Part shown: positions 50,976 to 58,906 of the stretch, in pieces | Layout: each line of letters begins with the position of its first letter | How positions within the stretch are numbered: position 1 is the stretch's first letter | NCBI RefSeq assembly: GCF_036227105.1 | Contig: NZ_CP109434.1 | Location: forward strand, 6,668,501-6,732,500 | DNA: 64,000 nucleotides | Direction: 5' to 3' | DNA from: Amycolatopsis sp. NBC_01488 | GTDB lineage: Bacteria; Actinomycetota; Actinomycetes; Mycobacteriales; Pseudonocardiaceae | Position numbers and translations under genes: made by a program | The notes under the pieces: generated by a model | The model's database searches: none | What the model was told of the DNA's origin: nothing | Seen by the model: only the letters and a program-made list of their open reading frames with translations

Positions 50976-52262
50976 ATGTCCGGAACCCTGCTCGACGACG
51001 CGAAGGCGATCCGCGAAGCAGCCACGACGCTGCGCAGCCCGCAGGACCTCGACCCGCTCGTGCGCCGGATCGGCCGGGCCCGGATCGTGCTGCTCGGCGA
51101 GGCGACCCACGGGACCGCCGAGTTCTCCCGCTGGCGGGCCGAACTGACCCAGCGGCTGCTGGCCGAGCGGGACTTTTCGTTCGTGGCCGTCGAAGGGGAC
51201 TGGCCGGAGTGCCACCGGGTGCATTCCTGCGTCGCCGGGGCGCCCGGCGCGCCGAACGACCCCGGCCAGGCGCTGTGGGGGTTCCGCCGGTGGCCGACCT
51301 GGCGGTGGGCCAACGAGGAGGTCGCCGAGTTCGCCCGCTGGCTGCGTTCGTTCAACGCCACCGGTGACGGGATGCCGTGCGGCTTCCACGGCCTCGACGT
51401 CTACCGCCTCTGGGACTCCCTGCGCGGCGTCCTGGACTACCTCCGCGAGCACGCGCCCGATCAGATCGACGCGGCACTGCGGGCCTTCCAGTGCTTCGAG
51501 CCGTACGGCGAAGACGGTTCCGGCGGACTGGTCCCGGAGGACTGCCGCGAAGAGGTCGTCCGCCTGCTGACCGCGATGCGCTCGGCGGCGCGTGTCGAGA
51601 GCGTGCCGGGCCTCGCTCCGGCGTTCGCCACCGAGCAGCACGCCGAGGTCGCCGCCGGTGCCGAGCGCTACTACCGCGAGCTGCTGCGCGGCGGCGCGCG
51701 GGCCTGGAACGCCCGCGACACCCACCTGGCCGACACGCTCGACCGGCTGCTGCACGCCTACGGTCCGCACTCGAAAGCCGTGGTGTGGGCGCACAACGCG
51801 CACGTCGGGGACGCCCGCGCGACCGACTTGGCCACGGCCGGCATGGTCAACCTCGGACAGCTGACGCGGAAACGGCACGCGGCCGACGGCGTCGTCGCCG
51901 TCGGGTTCGGCACCTTCCGCGGATCCGTGATCGCCGCGGGCCGGTGGGGCGGGTCGGCCCGCCGGATGACCGTCGAGGAGGCACGCCCGGACAGCCTCGA
52001 AGGCCTCCTGCACGACGCCGTGGGTGGCGAAGACAGCCTGCACGTCTTCGGCGACGACGTCCGCTGGGCGCAGGAACCGCGGGGGCATCGCGCGATCGGC
52101 GTCGTCCACCGCGGCGGCGGGTACGTCCCGACCGTTCCCGCGGCCCGCTACGACGCGTTCGTGCACTGCGACGAGACCACCGCGATCACCCCGTTGCACC
52201 GCTGGGAGCCGGAGGAGGCACCGTTCGTCCCGGCACAGGGGTCGTCCCTGGGCGGGGAGTGA
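50976..52262 (+). CDS. Erythromycin esterase family protein
   Basis: A 428-residue protein of the EreA/EreB superfamily. The catalytic region GEATHGTAEFSRWRAEL (His about 46), FVAVEGDWPE, and the later VWAHNAHVGDA are the conserved His/Glu motifs. Canonical Ere enzymes hydrolyse the macrolactone ring; most chromosomal relatives have unknown substrates. It is followed by a phosphoribosyltransferase gene 16 bp downstream. The two correspond to the two halves of a fused protein in M. tuberculosis (Rv2030c), as I recall it. Confidence 0.9.
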   Translation: MSGTLLDDAKAIREAATTLRSPQDLDPLVRRIGRARIVLLGEATHGTAEFSRWRAELTQRLLAERDFSFVAVEGDWPECHRVHSCVAGAPGAPNDPGQALWGFRRWPTWRWANEEVAEFARWLRSFNATGDGMPCGFHGLDVYRLWDSLRGVLDYLREHAPDQIDAALRAFQCFEPYGEDGSGGLVPEDCREEVVRLLTAMRSAARVESVPGLAPAFATEQHAEVAAGAERYYRELLRGGARAWNARDTHLADTLDRLLHAYGPHSKAVVWAHNAHVGDARATDLATAGMVNLGQLTRKRHAADGVVAVGFGTFRGSVIAAGRWGGSARRMTVEEARPDSLEGLLHDAVGGEDSLHVFGDDVRWAQEPRGHRAIGVVHRGGGYVPTVPAARYDAFVHCDETTAITPLHRWEPEEAPFVPAQGSSLGGE

Positions 52263-52278
52263 CGGGGAGGCAGCGGAC

Positions 52279-52935
52279 ATGGCCGGTCAACGGGTCTTCG
52301 CCGATCGTGAGGACGGCGGACGGCGGCTCGCCGAAGAGCTGAACCGCCGCACCTGGGTCGACCCGCTCGTGCTCGGCCTCGCCCGCGGCGGGGTGCCGGT
52401 GGCGGCCGTGGTCGCCCGCAGGCTCGGCGCCGAGCTGGACGTCGCGGTCGCCCGCAAGATCGGCGCGCCCGGGCGGCGGGAGTTCGGCGTCGGCGCGGTG
52501 ACCCCGGACGGCCCCGTGATCTACGACGAAACCATCCTGCGCGGGCTGAAGCTCACCGAGGCCCGGATGGCCCCGGCGGCGGAGCGGGAACGCGCGGAGG
52601 CGCGCCGCCGGCTCGAGCGCTACCGGGACGGCCGGCCGGCGCCGGTTCTCGCGGACCGCGACGTCATCCTCGTCGACGACGGCCTCGCGACCGGCGTCAC
52701 CGCTACGGCGGCCCTGCGTGACGTGCGAACCGGGAACCCGCGGACCGTCGTGTTGGCGGCACCGGTCGGCGCTCCGGGTGCCACGGCGGGACTACTGCAC
52801 GAAGCCGACGATGTTGTCTGCGTCGCCGAGCCGCCGGACTTTCGCGCCGTCGGTCAGTGGTACGCCGATTTCCGCCAGACGAGTGATAAAGATGTTCTTG
52901 ACGTGCTGCGCCACCTGGGCGAACGCCAGGATTGA
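52279..52935 (+). CDS. Phosphoribosyltransferase family protein
   Basis: A 218-residue protein starting at ATG 52279 with GGGGAGG upstream. PRPP motif VILVDDGLATGVTATAAL (about 131-148); N-terminal LGLARGGVPVAAVVARRLGAELDVAVARKIGAPG contains the flexible loop. Such stand-alone proteins adjacent to erythromycin esterases occur in stress regulons of actinobacteria. The base substrate is unknown. Confidence 0.92.
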   Translation: MAGQRVFADREDGGRRLAEELNRRTWVDPLVLGLARGGVPVAAVVARRLGAELDVAVARKIGAPGRREFGVGAVTPDGPVIYDETILRGLKLTEARMAPAAERERAEARRRLERYRDGRPAPVLADRDVILVDDGLATGVTATAALRDVRTGNPRTVVLAAPVGAPGATAGLLHEADDVVCVAEPPDFRAVGQWYADFRQTSDKDVLDVLRHLGERQD

Positions 52936-52994
52936 CCGGGTGAACGGTGGGGTATCACCCGGCTGGGGTACCGACCGGATGGGGCAGGCGCGTG

Positions 52995-53429
52995 ATGATC
53001 GAACGGGACGGACTCGGCGCCGCGGCGCGCGGGCTGAGAAAGTACTTCTTGGCCGTCGCGGCCGCGCTGGACGCGCCCGCGTGGTTCTGCGAGGTGGACG
53101 CGCCGGCCACGGCGTACCTCGCGCTGGAGCGGCGGCTCGACCGGTTCCCGGATCACGAAACGGCGCTGCTGTGGGACGAGCGCGACGGCTGGGCCGCCGC
53201 GGTCGAGTCGGCGGCCGGCGACGACGTGGTCGTGCTCGCCTACCTCGGCGAAGACGTGTTGGCGGCGCCGGAAGCGGTGTTGGCGTTCGTGCGTGGTCTC
53301 TACGGCGCCAGCTATCCCGGGCAGCCGGATCCGCCGGACTTCCGGAGTCCGGGGGCATCGGACGGCTTCGACGAACGGCTCGCCGCCTACGCGGGTGATG
53401 CCGTGCGCCTGCCCGAGGGCCAGGCCTGA
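52995..53429 (+). CDS. DUF6292-like protein
   Basis: A 144-residue protein; ATG 52995 (GTG 52992 is also possible). WFCEVDAPATAYLALERRLDRFPDHETALLWDERDGWAAAVE is close to the pattern of DUF6292 proteins, abundant in Pseudonocardiaceae and of unknown function. No signal or membrane segment. It is the last intact chromosomal gene before the integrated element. Confidence 0.75.
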   Translation: MIERDGLGAAARGLRKYFLAVAAALDAPAWFCEVDAPATAYLALERRLDRFPDHETALLWDERDGWAAAVESAAGDDVVVLAYLGEDVLAAPEAVLAFVRGLYGASYPGQPDPPDFRSPGASDGFDERLAAYAGDAVRLPEGQA

Positions 53430-53430
53430 C

Positions 53431-53622
53431 TCACCGGGGCGGGAGGACGCAGAACTCGTTGCCCTCGGGGTCCGCGAGCACGATCCACGGGTCGTCGGGC
53501 GGGTCGTCGAGGACCTTCGCACCCAGCGTCACGAGCCGTTCGACCTCCGCGCGCTGGTCACCGGACGCCGGGGCCAGGTCGAGGTGCAGCCGGTTCTTGA
53601 CGGTCTTTTCCTCCTGCAGTTG
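53431..53622 (-). pseudogene. 3' fragment of a VOC-family (glyoxalase-like) gene, disrupted by the element
   Basis: On the minus strand the frame reads EEKTVKNRLHLDLAPASGDQ and ends WIVLADPEGNEFCVLPPR and stop. This is the C-terminal half of a VOC (glyoxalase/bleomycin-resistance) protein with the typical KNRLHLDL and DPEGNEFCV motifs. The reading frame stops (TGA) directly upstream of QLQEEK, at the point where element sequence begins. The N-terminal half is missing here and would be expected at the other end of the element, outside the window. Confidence 0.85.
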
Positions 53623-53655
53623 TCATAGAGGCGCAACCGGCGCACGATCAAGCCT
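53608..53655. other. Left attachment site region (attL) of the integrative element
   Basis: VOC coding similarity ends within about 53608-53622, and the recombinase gene starts at 53656. The recombination crossover therefore lies in or just left of TCCTCCTGCAGTTGTCATAG. The exact core (2 bp for large serine recombinases) cannot be assigned without attR or an uninterrupted homologue. Confidence 0.65.
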
Positions 53656-55137
53656 ATGACCAGGTACGTTGCCATTGTATGCAGGCTGAGCCCCCGGCCG
53701 GACGGGTCGTATGAGGGCGTTGACCTGCAAGAACGCTGGGGCCGTGAGTACGCCGCGAACAAGTGGCCCGGCCTGCCGGTCGAGGTGTTCGCCGACGCGG
53801 GTATCTCGGCGGCCAACGGGGACAACCGGCCGCAGTTCGAGCGGTTCCGGGAGTGGTTGAACGCGGGCAAGGTGGCCCACGTGTGGGCGGTGGAGCAGTC
53901 GCGTCTTGAGCGCCGCGAAGTCGAGTGGTTCCGGCTCGCCGCCGAGATGGAAGCCGCAGGCGTGGACGAACTCGACACCAACCGGGACGGTGTGGTGCGC
54001 GTCCGCGACGCCGTCGCCGGAATCAAAGCGGTCTTGAATGCCGATGAAGTCCGGAAGCTGAAAAAGCGACTGAATGACAGGCTTGCCGAGAACGCCGCTA
54101 ACGGCGTGCCGCCCGGCAGCCACGCGTTCGGCTACCGGCACGCCGTAGTCACGGGCGCGGACGGCAAGAAAGTCAAAACCTATGCGATTGATGAAAAGGA
54201 AGCGGAAGTGATCCGGCAAGCTGCGGAATGGATTCTCTCCGGATGGTCGCTGGCGAATATTGCTGTGGAGTTGAATGCGCGCGGGTTGCGTGGTGCCTAT
54301 GGTGGGAAGTTGCGGCCGCAGTCGGTGCGCAAAATGGTCACCATGCCCACGGTGGCAGGAAAAAGGGTGCATCAGGGGCGCATTGTCGGGCGTGGCAACT
54401 GGGAACCAATCTTGGACGAACGGACCTGGAAGGCCTGTAAAACGAAGTTGTCGGAGCCTCGCCGTGTCGTACGCAAAGATGGTCGCGAGTACCCGATCAA
54501 TAACGCGCATCGCGGGAACTCCACGGGACGTCGTTATTTGCTGACGGGCGGGGTGGCGGTTTGTGGTGTGTGCGAAGCACCGTTGATCGCGTCGATGAAA
54601 CAGCTTCGCGGTCGTGAGCCGAAGCCGTACTACTTGTGTCATCCGAAGAAGTGCCGACCCAATGGCGAGCCCGCAGGCGGATGCGTCGGAATCCTAGGTT
54701 TGGAATTCGAGAAGCACGTGATAAGTAAGTTGTGGGAAGAACTGGACAAGCCGGAGTTTCTCAACGCCGTGGCGACTGATGCGCATGCGGACCGCCGAGC
54801 AAAGATCGAGTCCGATTTGGAGGAGTTGGACCGTCAGCGCGGCGAATTGGCCCGGATGTGGGCGCGACCCGGCGGGCTGAAAGACACCGAGTGGGAGAAC
54901 GCGCGTCAGGGTATCGCGGAGAATGAGAGCAGTCTTCGCGCCGAGTTGGCGGAACTGCCGCCGCCCCGGGTCGGTATCGATATTGCGCAGGCACGGGCGG
55001 CGTGGCCGGACATGACGTTGGATGAGCAACGCGAATTTCTGCGCATGTTCATCCGAGCAGCGACGGTGAAACGGGCGCGCCCGGGTCTGATGGCTTTTGA
55101 TGAGAACCGAGTGGAAATTTCCTGGCAAGCAGTGTAG
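53656..55137 (+). CDS. Large serine recombinase (integrase)
   Basis: A 493-residue site-specific recombinase. N-terminal catalytic domain (residues 1 to about 150): VAIVCRLSPRPDG carries the nucleophile Ser (about 12), VFADAGISAANGDNRPQFERF and WAVEQSRLERREVEWF hold the catalytic arginines. Then the recombinase domain (HAFGYRHAV; SGWSLANIAVELNARGLRGAYGGKLRPQSVRKM), a zinc ribbon (CGVCEAPL, YLCHPKKCRP, GGCVG) and a coiled coil (RAKIESDLEELDRQRGELARMW). It would integrate and, with a directionality factor, excise the element. Confidence 0.95.
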   Translation: MTRYVAIVCRLSPRPDGSYEGVDLQERWGREYAANKWPGLPVEVFADAGISAANGDNRPQFERFREWLNAGKVAHVWAVEQSRLERREVEWFRLAAEMEAAGVDELDTNRDGVVRVRDAVAGIKAVLNADEVRKLKKRLNDRLAENAANGVPPGSHAFGYRHAVVTGADGKKVKTYAIDEKEAEVIRQAAEWILSGWSLANIAVELNARGLRGAYGGKLRPQSVRKMVTMPTVAGKRVHQGRIVGRGNWEPILDERTWKACKTKLSEPRRVVRKDGREYPINNAHRGNSTGRRYLLTGGVAVCGVCEAPLIASMKQLRGREPKPYYLCHPKKCRPNGEPAGGCVGILGLEFEKHVISKLWEELDKPEFLNAVATDAHADRRAKIESDLEELDRQRGELARMWARPGGLKDTEWENARQGIAENESSLRAELAELPPPRVGIDIAQARAAWPDMTLDEQREFLRMFIRAATVKRARPGLMAFDENRVEISWQAV

Positions 55138-55166
55138 GTATCGCTGAATCTGCGCGCGTCACACAG

Positions 55167-55206
55167 CGGCGGGGGCGTCGGCCTGTAAGGGCTGATGCCC
55201 CCGCCG
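55167..55206 (+). terminator. Terminator of the recombinase gene
   Basis: A 10-bp stem CGGCGGGGGC / GCCCCCGCCG (55167-55176 with 55197-55206), 30 bp after the recombinase stop, followed by TTTG. Confidence 0.7.
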
Positions 55207-55262
55207 TTTGTATGTGTTCAGTGCGGTGTCGTTGTCGCAGGTGAGGGTGCACGCCGGGGGGT

Positions 55263-55628
55263 ATGGGCGGAGGATCGTTTCTCGACTTGTTGGCCGCAGC
55301 GGGGGACAGGGCGGCGGCGCGTGATCAGGCCCGGAATCAGCGCCGGGCGGCGATTGAACGCGCGGTGCGGTGGCCGTTCCTGATTGGTGCGGTGGTGCTG
55401 GCGCTGGGTGGCGTGGTGGCTATCGGGGTGGAAATGTGGCCGTGGCTTTCCCTCCGCTTCCCCGTCTGGGAGCAGTCGAGCCAATATCGCAGTCCCCGAC
55501 GGGTTCCAATGCCTGGCGTGAGAAAGCAAAGCTTGGGCTTCAGTTCACCGCGACAGCTTGGCGTACGCGCCGGAAGGCGAGCAGAGCGACGAACGCAGCG
55601 AGAATGCTACACGCAGCTATCTCAATAA
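55263..55628 (+). pseudogene. Truncated copy of the MGGGSFL membrane-protein gene
   Basis: The first about 62 codons (55263 to about 55448) align with the start of the intact gene at 59163: MGGGSFLD, AAAG, ARDQAR, RRAAIERAVR and EMWPWL are shared. About 40 bp of upstream DNA (from 55224) is also similar to that at 59131-59162. After EMWPWL the similarity ends and the frame runs on for 58 unrelated codons that overlap the 3' end of the minus-strand permease. I read it as a 5' remnant left when the cargo block was inserted or when the gene was duplicated. Confidence 0.7.
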
Positions 55629-56523
55629 TTTGGACAGGCAGAACGTGGCTTCCCGGCTGGTAGCTTGTCACTAGCTTCTCGACACCATGACTGCGGATGC
55701 ACTGTTCCCATTCGGGGGCCGAGGGGGCGTCTCGACATTCCAGGTTCGGAAATTGCACGGGCGTGCCAGTCGAATTCGCGTAGTGAACATCAAGCTGGAT
55801 CGAATTGTCGCCAGGAAGGGAAACTTTCGCATACTCGCCGTTGACAGTAAAAGGTGTTACCTGCGTCGATGCCGGAAGCCATTTAAGGCGCATAATGACG
55901 AGCGCGACGCGAAAGACAAGGAAAGCAAATAGCGCCGCACCGATGGCAGGAACCACGCGTCGAATATAAGAACCTGCCGCGAAGCCAAGAAATAAAGCAA
56001 GAAGGTAGTATGCTATTTGAACGCCGACAGCGGACTCGAATAGCGACGGAGTGAACATCGACTTTGTCGTTGCCTTGTGAATACCTTCGGCAAGAGCACT
56101 TGAGCTCAGCCCTGATACTACCGCGAGACAAATCGAAAAGAACGCCAATACGCCAAGGCGTTGAGTGGTCCAGCGCAAGGGGCTGACGTCTTGCGTCCAA
56201 GCAAACAGGTATGTATGGCTTTCGTATTCGCGCGCCACGAGCGGTGCGCCCCAAAATACGCCCACGAGGACCGGGACTACCATCTGGCCGATCAGTATCC
56301 AGTTGGCTGAATCAATATTTGAAGAAAGACTCTCGGCGGCGGTCGGAGAGGAGCACTGTCCGGGCGCCGGGCTCGCGCAAGCATCTGCCTGACGTGCAAT
56401 GTCAGTCGACGCCATCAGTGCAAATGCCTGAAGGGCGGCCCAGGTGGCGATCAGAAATACGGTAACGAGTCGGCTCGACCGCCACAGTTGCCAACTGATT
56501 TCCAGGGGCTTCAGCTTGCTCAC
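55540..56523 (-). CDS. ABC-2-type transporter permease
   Basis: A 327-residue membrane protein starting at GTG 56523 (GTGA overlap with the ATPase stop). About six helices: LVTVFLIATWAALQAFALMAS, an outer loop with cysteines (DACASPAPGQCSS), WILIGQMVVPVLVGVFWGAPLVAREYESHTYLFAWTQ (an EAA-like coupling segment), LGVLAFFSICLAVVSGLSSS and later helices. A large extracytoplasmic region of about 80 residues precedes the last helix (IIEIAACSILAAFVALLAF). AT-richer codon use than the chromosome indicates recent transfer. The exported substrate is unknown. Confidence 0.88.
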   Translation of the reverse strand: MSKLKPLEISWQLWRSSRLVTVFLIATWAALQAFALMASTDIARQADACASPAPGQCSSPTAAESLSSNIDSANWILIGQMVVPVLVGVFWGAPLVAREYESHTYLFAWTQDVSPLRWTTQRLGVLAFFSICLAVVSGLSSSALAEGIHKATTKSMFTPSLFESAVGVQIAYYLLALFLGFAAGSYIRRVVPAIGAALFAFLVFRVALVIMRLKWLPASTQVTPFTVNGEYAKVSLPGDNSIQLDVHYANSTGTPVQFPNLECRDAPSAPEWEQCIRSHGVEKLVTSYQPGSHVLPVQIIEIAACSILAAFVALLAFRRVRQAVAVN

Positions 56524-57455
56524 TTCACACCGGCCAGTGGGTTTGATCCTTCTCGTACTCCTGGATCCTTTGAAGAGAGGTAGGCTAAAACTATCTCTTC
56601 CAGGCTAACGGAGCGCGCGCTACTTTCGTTCAACATCTGCTTCATAACGCTATCATCGGCCACTCTGACGATCGACGTGTTATCTCGCTCGAAATGGTAA
56701 ATCTGATGGATCGAGGTGGTATCGACTTTTGGCGTTGACGTCATCAGTCGAGCATGTGAGTTGCAAATATCATCGGCGTTGCCCTGTAGAACCAGTTCGC
56801 CGGACTTCAGGACGATCAAGTCACTTACGAGGTTCGCAAGCTCCGAAACGACATGACTGGACACCAAGATCGTCGTGCCGTGTTCCTCGGATTCAGCCAC
56901 AAGTTGTGAAGTGACTTCGCTACGTGCAATTGGGTCCAGACTCGCGACCGGCTCGTCGAGCAAGAGAACAGCAGGGGCTGTCGCGACAGCTAACGCCAGC
57001 GAGACTTGCGCCTGTTGGCCACCTGAGAGTTGCCCGCATTTCCGATCAAGCGGAATGTTGAAACGCTCCAGCCATGCGTTGGCTCGTACCGGATGCCAGT
57101 GGAAGTTCAAAGCTTTGGCAACGCGCAGCATTTCGCCAACGGACAGATGGCGATACAGGGGACGTTCTTGCGCTACCAGCGAGACCTTGCGCCCCACGCG
57201 ACGACTGGCTGCGTCATGCAAATCCAAGCCGTCTACGGCCACTTGGCCGGCATCGGGACGCAGGATGGTTGCAAGGATCTTGATCAGAGTAGATTTTCCT
57301 GCACCGTTAGCGCCGACCAAGCCGGTGATTGATCCACGCTGGAGCGAGAAGCTGCAGTTGCGAAGAGCAGCGCGACTAGCTCGTTTCGAGTAGCTAAACG
57401 CGAGATCTTTAGCCACCAGAACATCCTCGTTGTCACTGCGAGATTTCTGTGACAT
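56520..57455 (-). CDS. ABC transporter ATP-binding protein
   Basis: A 311-residue ATPase. ATG 57455 with AGGAAA upstream. Walker A GANGAGKST (about 48-56), Q-loop VAQERP, signature LSGGQQAQVSLALAVA, Walker B VLLLDEPVASLD, H-loop VSSHVVSEL. It is of the drug/antimicrobial-peptide or ABC-2 exporter type (CcmA-like) and forms a coupled pair with the permease. It shares the low-GC composition of the cargo block. Confidence 0.93.
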   Translation of the reverse strand: MSQKSRSDNEDVLVAKDLAFSYSKRASRAALRNCSFSLQRGSITGLVGANGAGKSTLIKILATILRPDAGQVAVDGLDLHDAASRRVGRKVSLVAQERPLYRHLSVGEMLRVAKALNFHWHPVRANAWLERFNIPLDRKCGQLSGGQQAQVSLALAVATAPAVLLLDEPVASLDPIARSEVTSQLVAESEEHGTTILVSSHVVSELANLVSDLIVLKSGELVLQGNADDICNSHARLMTSTPKVDTTSIHQIYHFERDNTSIVRVADDSVMKQMLNESSARSVSLEEIVLAYLSSKDPGVREGSNPLAGVK

Positions 57456-57484
57456 TAGAATTTCCTGATTCCTTGCCTGGTAGG

Positions 57485-57808
57485 CTAGCGATCGCTAGGG
57501 CTTGACAATATCCGAACCTTGTATGATGACGAGCGGCAAACTAGTTCTTCGGCATCAACGATTTTGTCGATGGAAATTAGAACTCCGATTGCTTCCGCCG
57601 TGTCCGACTGAATTTGGTCGATGATCCGATTTTTGGCATCTGGGCTTTCAAACGAAGAAGCTTCGATCTTTTCTATAGCTTTTCGTTTGATCGCATCCTC
57701 GTCGATCGCGATCGCAGCAACCTTCACCTCGATTTCAAACCGCGCACCGTGTTTGAGGGCTTCATACAGCTTTAACTCCTCTTCAGGAGTGGACGGCTCG
57801 AAATTCAT
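57485..57808 (-). CDS. Small hypothetical protein of the cargo block
   Basis: A 107-residue, mostly helical charged protein (STPEEELKLYEALKHGARFEIEVKVAAIAIDEDAIKRKAIEKIEA). No family recognised and no signal peptide. ATG 57808 lies 6 nt after a TAGGAT hexamer (57820 to 57815 on the minus strand), a clear leaderless promoter that probably drives this gene and the ABC pair 29 bp downstream. It may be an adaptor or regulator of the transporter. Confidence 0.65.
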   Translation of the reverse strand: MNFEPSTPEEELKLYEALKHGARFEIEVKVAAIAIDEDAIKRKAIEKIEASSFESPDAKNRIIDQIQSDTAEAIGVLISIDKIVDAEELVCRSSSYKVRILSSPSDR

Positions 57809-57861
57809 ACACGTATCCTAGCATGTGATAACTGTCTGTTGCTACCCTGACAAGTCCCCTA

Positions 57862-57893
57862 AGGGTTGGCCCTGGGGCCCCAGGGCCAACCCT
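57862..57893. repeat. 32-nt perfect palindrome
   Basis: AGGGTTGGCCCTGGGG followed immediately by its reverse complement, with no loop. It separates the secreted-protein pair (stop at 57914) from the 107-residue gene (start at 57808), both transcribed leftward. It could terminate the first transcription unit; the GC-rich sequence stands out in an AT-richer block. Confidence 0.7.
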
Positions 57894-57913
57894 AGGCAAT
57901 CCGAACTATTGGG

Positions 57914-58294
57914 CTACTTCGTCTCGGTTGTCACAGATTCCACGGGTGACAAACAGTGTCCGATCAGCCCGTCAGCGGAACCTGCCCGACGGCCCGGCCC
58001 GATGTAGATCCAGTCTCCAGTGACATTCGGATCCCACCATGCGCTACAAACTACCTGGATTCGCGCAGAGCCACCGTAAAGGCCGCCCCAACAGGACGCC
58101 TTGCCATATGTATTCTCGATCCAGCTGTCGCAGGTTACGGAGCTGGTCTTCGGGCTGATCGGGCGGGACGTGGCGTTCGCAACGCCTATTGCGCCCAACA
58201 GTGTGGCACCCAGAATGCACACCAACACGGCCAGGCTACCCGAGTGTCGCCGAATGAATCTGCCGGCCTCTTTTGCACCCGTCAAAGTAGTCAC
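57914..58294 (-). CDS. Exported four-cysteine protein (WDPNV family, copy B)
   Basis: A 126-residue protein starting at GTG 58294, sharing 4 nt (GTGA) with the upstream paralogue. A membrane/signal segment (SLAVLVCILGATLLGAIGVANA) precedes a mature part of about 85 residues with four cysteines (VTCDSWIE, ASCWGG, VVCSAWWDPNV, GHCLS). The pattern C-x2-WI, C, C-x-A-x-WDPNV, C and the VT..T end match copy A. Function unknown; a disulfide-bonded exported mini-protein is expected. Confidence 0.75.
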   Translation of the reverse strand: MTTLTGAKEAGRFIRRHSGSLAVLVCILGATLLGAIGVANATSRPISPKTSSVTCDSWIENTYGKASCWGGLYGGSARIQVVCSAWWDPNVTGDWIYIGPGRRAGSADGLIGHCLSPVESVTTETK

Positions 58295-58626
58295 CTCGTG
58301 TTCGCCGTAACCCAGTCGACGGAAGACCAGCACTGTCCTTGCATTTCGATGGTAGACCCGTTCACGATCTGAGCAGACCGGTCAACGTTCGGGTCCCAGA
58401 CTGCGTTGCATTCAACATGCAGATCCATCGCAACCGTTCGACCGGAGTTGTTGGTACACTTTCCGTGACCCCACTCGCCATCGATCCACGTATTGCAGTA
58501 AGTCCCGGGAACAGTCCTGGGAGCTTTGGGTGCAGCGGATGCTGAACCTGCCAACGCCAACCCGGCCACCGCGACGGCGGCTGGGACAAAAATCCCCATT
58601 CGCAGCTTGCCGAACCTTTGTCTCAC
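58291..58626 (-). CDS. Exported four-cysteine protein (WDPNV family, copy A)
   Basis: A 111-residue protein. GTG 58626 has GGGGAT upstream. Signal peptide MGIFVPAAVAVAGLALAGSASA; mature part of about 80 residues with four cysteines (TYCNTWID, GKCTNN, VECNAVWDPNV, GQCWSS). It is a diverged tandem paralogue of copy B, with which it is translationally coupled. No lantibiotic leader, transglutaminase or protease motif is seen. A role as secreted toxin, surface-exclusion factor or colony-surface protein is open. Confidence 0.78.
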   Translation of the reverse strand: MRQRFGKLRMGIFVPAAVAVAGLALAGSASAAPKAPRTVPGTYCNTWIDGEWGHGKCTNNSGRTVAMDLHVECNAVWDPNVDRSAQIVNGSTIEMQGQCWSSVDWVTANTR

Positions 58627-58693
58627 TACGAATCCCCATTCTTTTGTTGTGGCGGGGAAGGAGACGCAGAAACGCCCTCCCCGCTGTAGAAAT

Positions 58694-58906
58694 CTAGTAG
58701 CGTGATCGGGACAGAACAAGCCACTGACCATCCGATGTGATTTGGATCACCTTTGCTGGTTTTGGAAGACCGGTTATGCGGTCACCTGAAATGCGGCCAT
58801 TCAGACTACGCGTTACAGTCGCCCGCTGCTCTTTTGAGGTGATCTTCCAATATTGAGCTAGCCCAATTGGATGCGCGCCGTTCGTGTGGCAGATCCCATG
58901 CGGCAT
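58694..58906 (-). CDS. Possible small DNA-binding (excisionase-like) protein
   Basis: A frame of 70 codons ending GLPKPAKVIQITSDGQWLVLSRSRY. The IGLAQYWKITSKEQRATVTRS segment followed by LPKPAKV resembles small wHTH proteins of the AlpA/Xis type, where a LPxPxxV wing follows a recognition helix. The start is uncertain (ATG 58906 used; the frame is open to 59098). It could be the recombination directionality factor of the element, but I cannot show that it is translated. Confidence 0.35.
   Translation of the reverse strand: MPHGICHTNGAHPIGLAQYWKITSKEQRATVTRSLNGRISGDRITGLPKPAKVIQITSDGQWLVLSRSRY

Noticed and set aside
53618..53655. tRNA-based attachment site at the element's left end
   Set aside because: No tRNA-like sequence is visible; the junction lies in a VOC coding sequence, fitting a serine recombinase.
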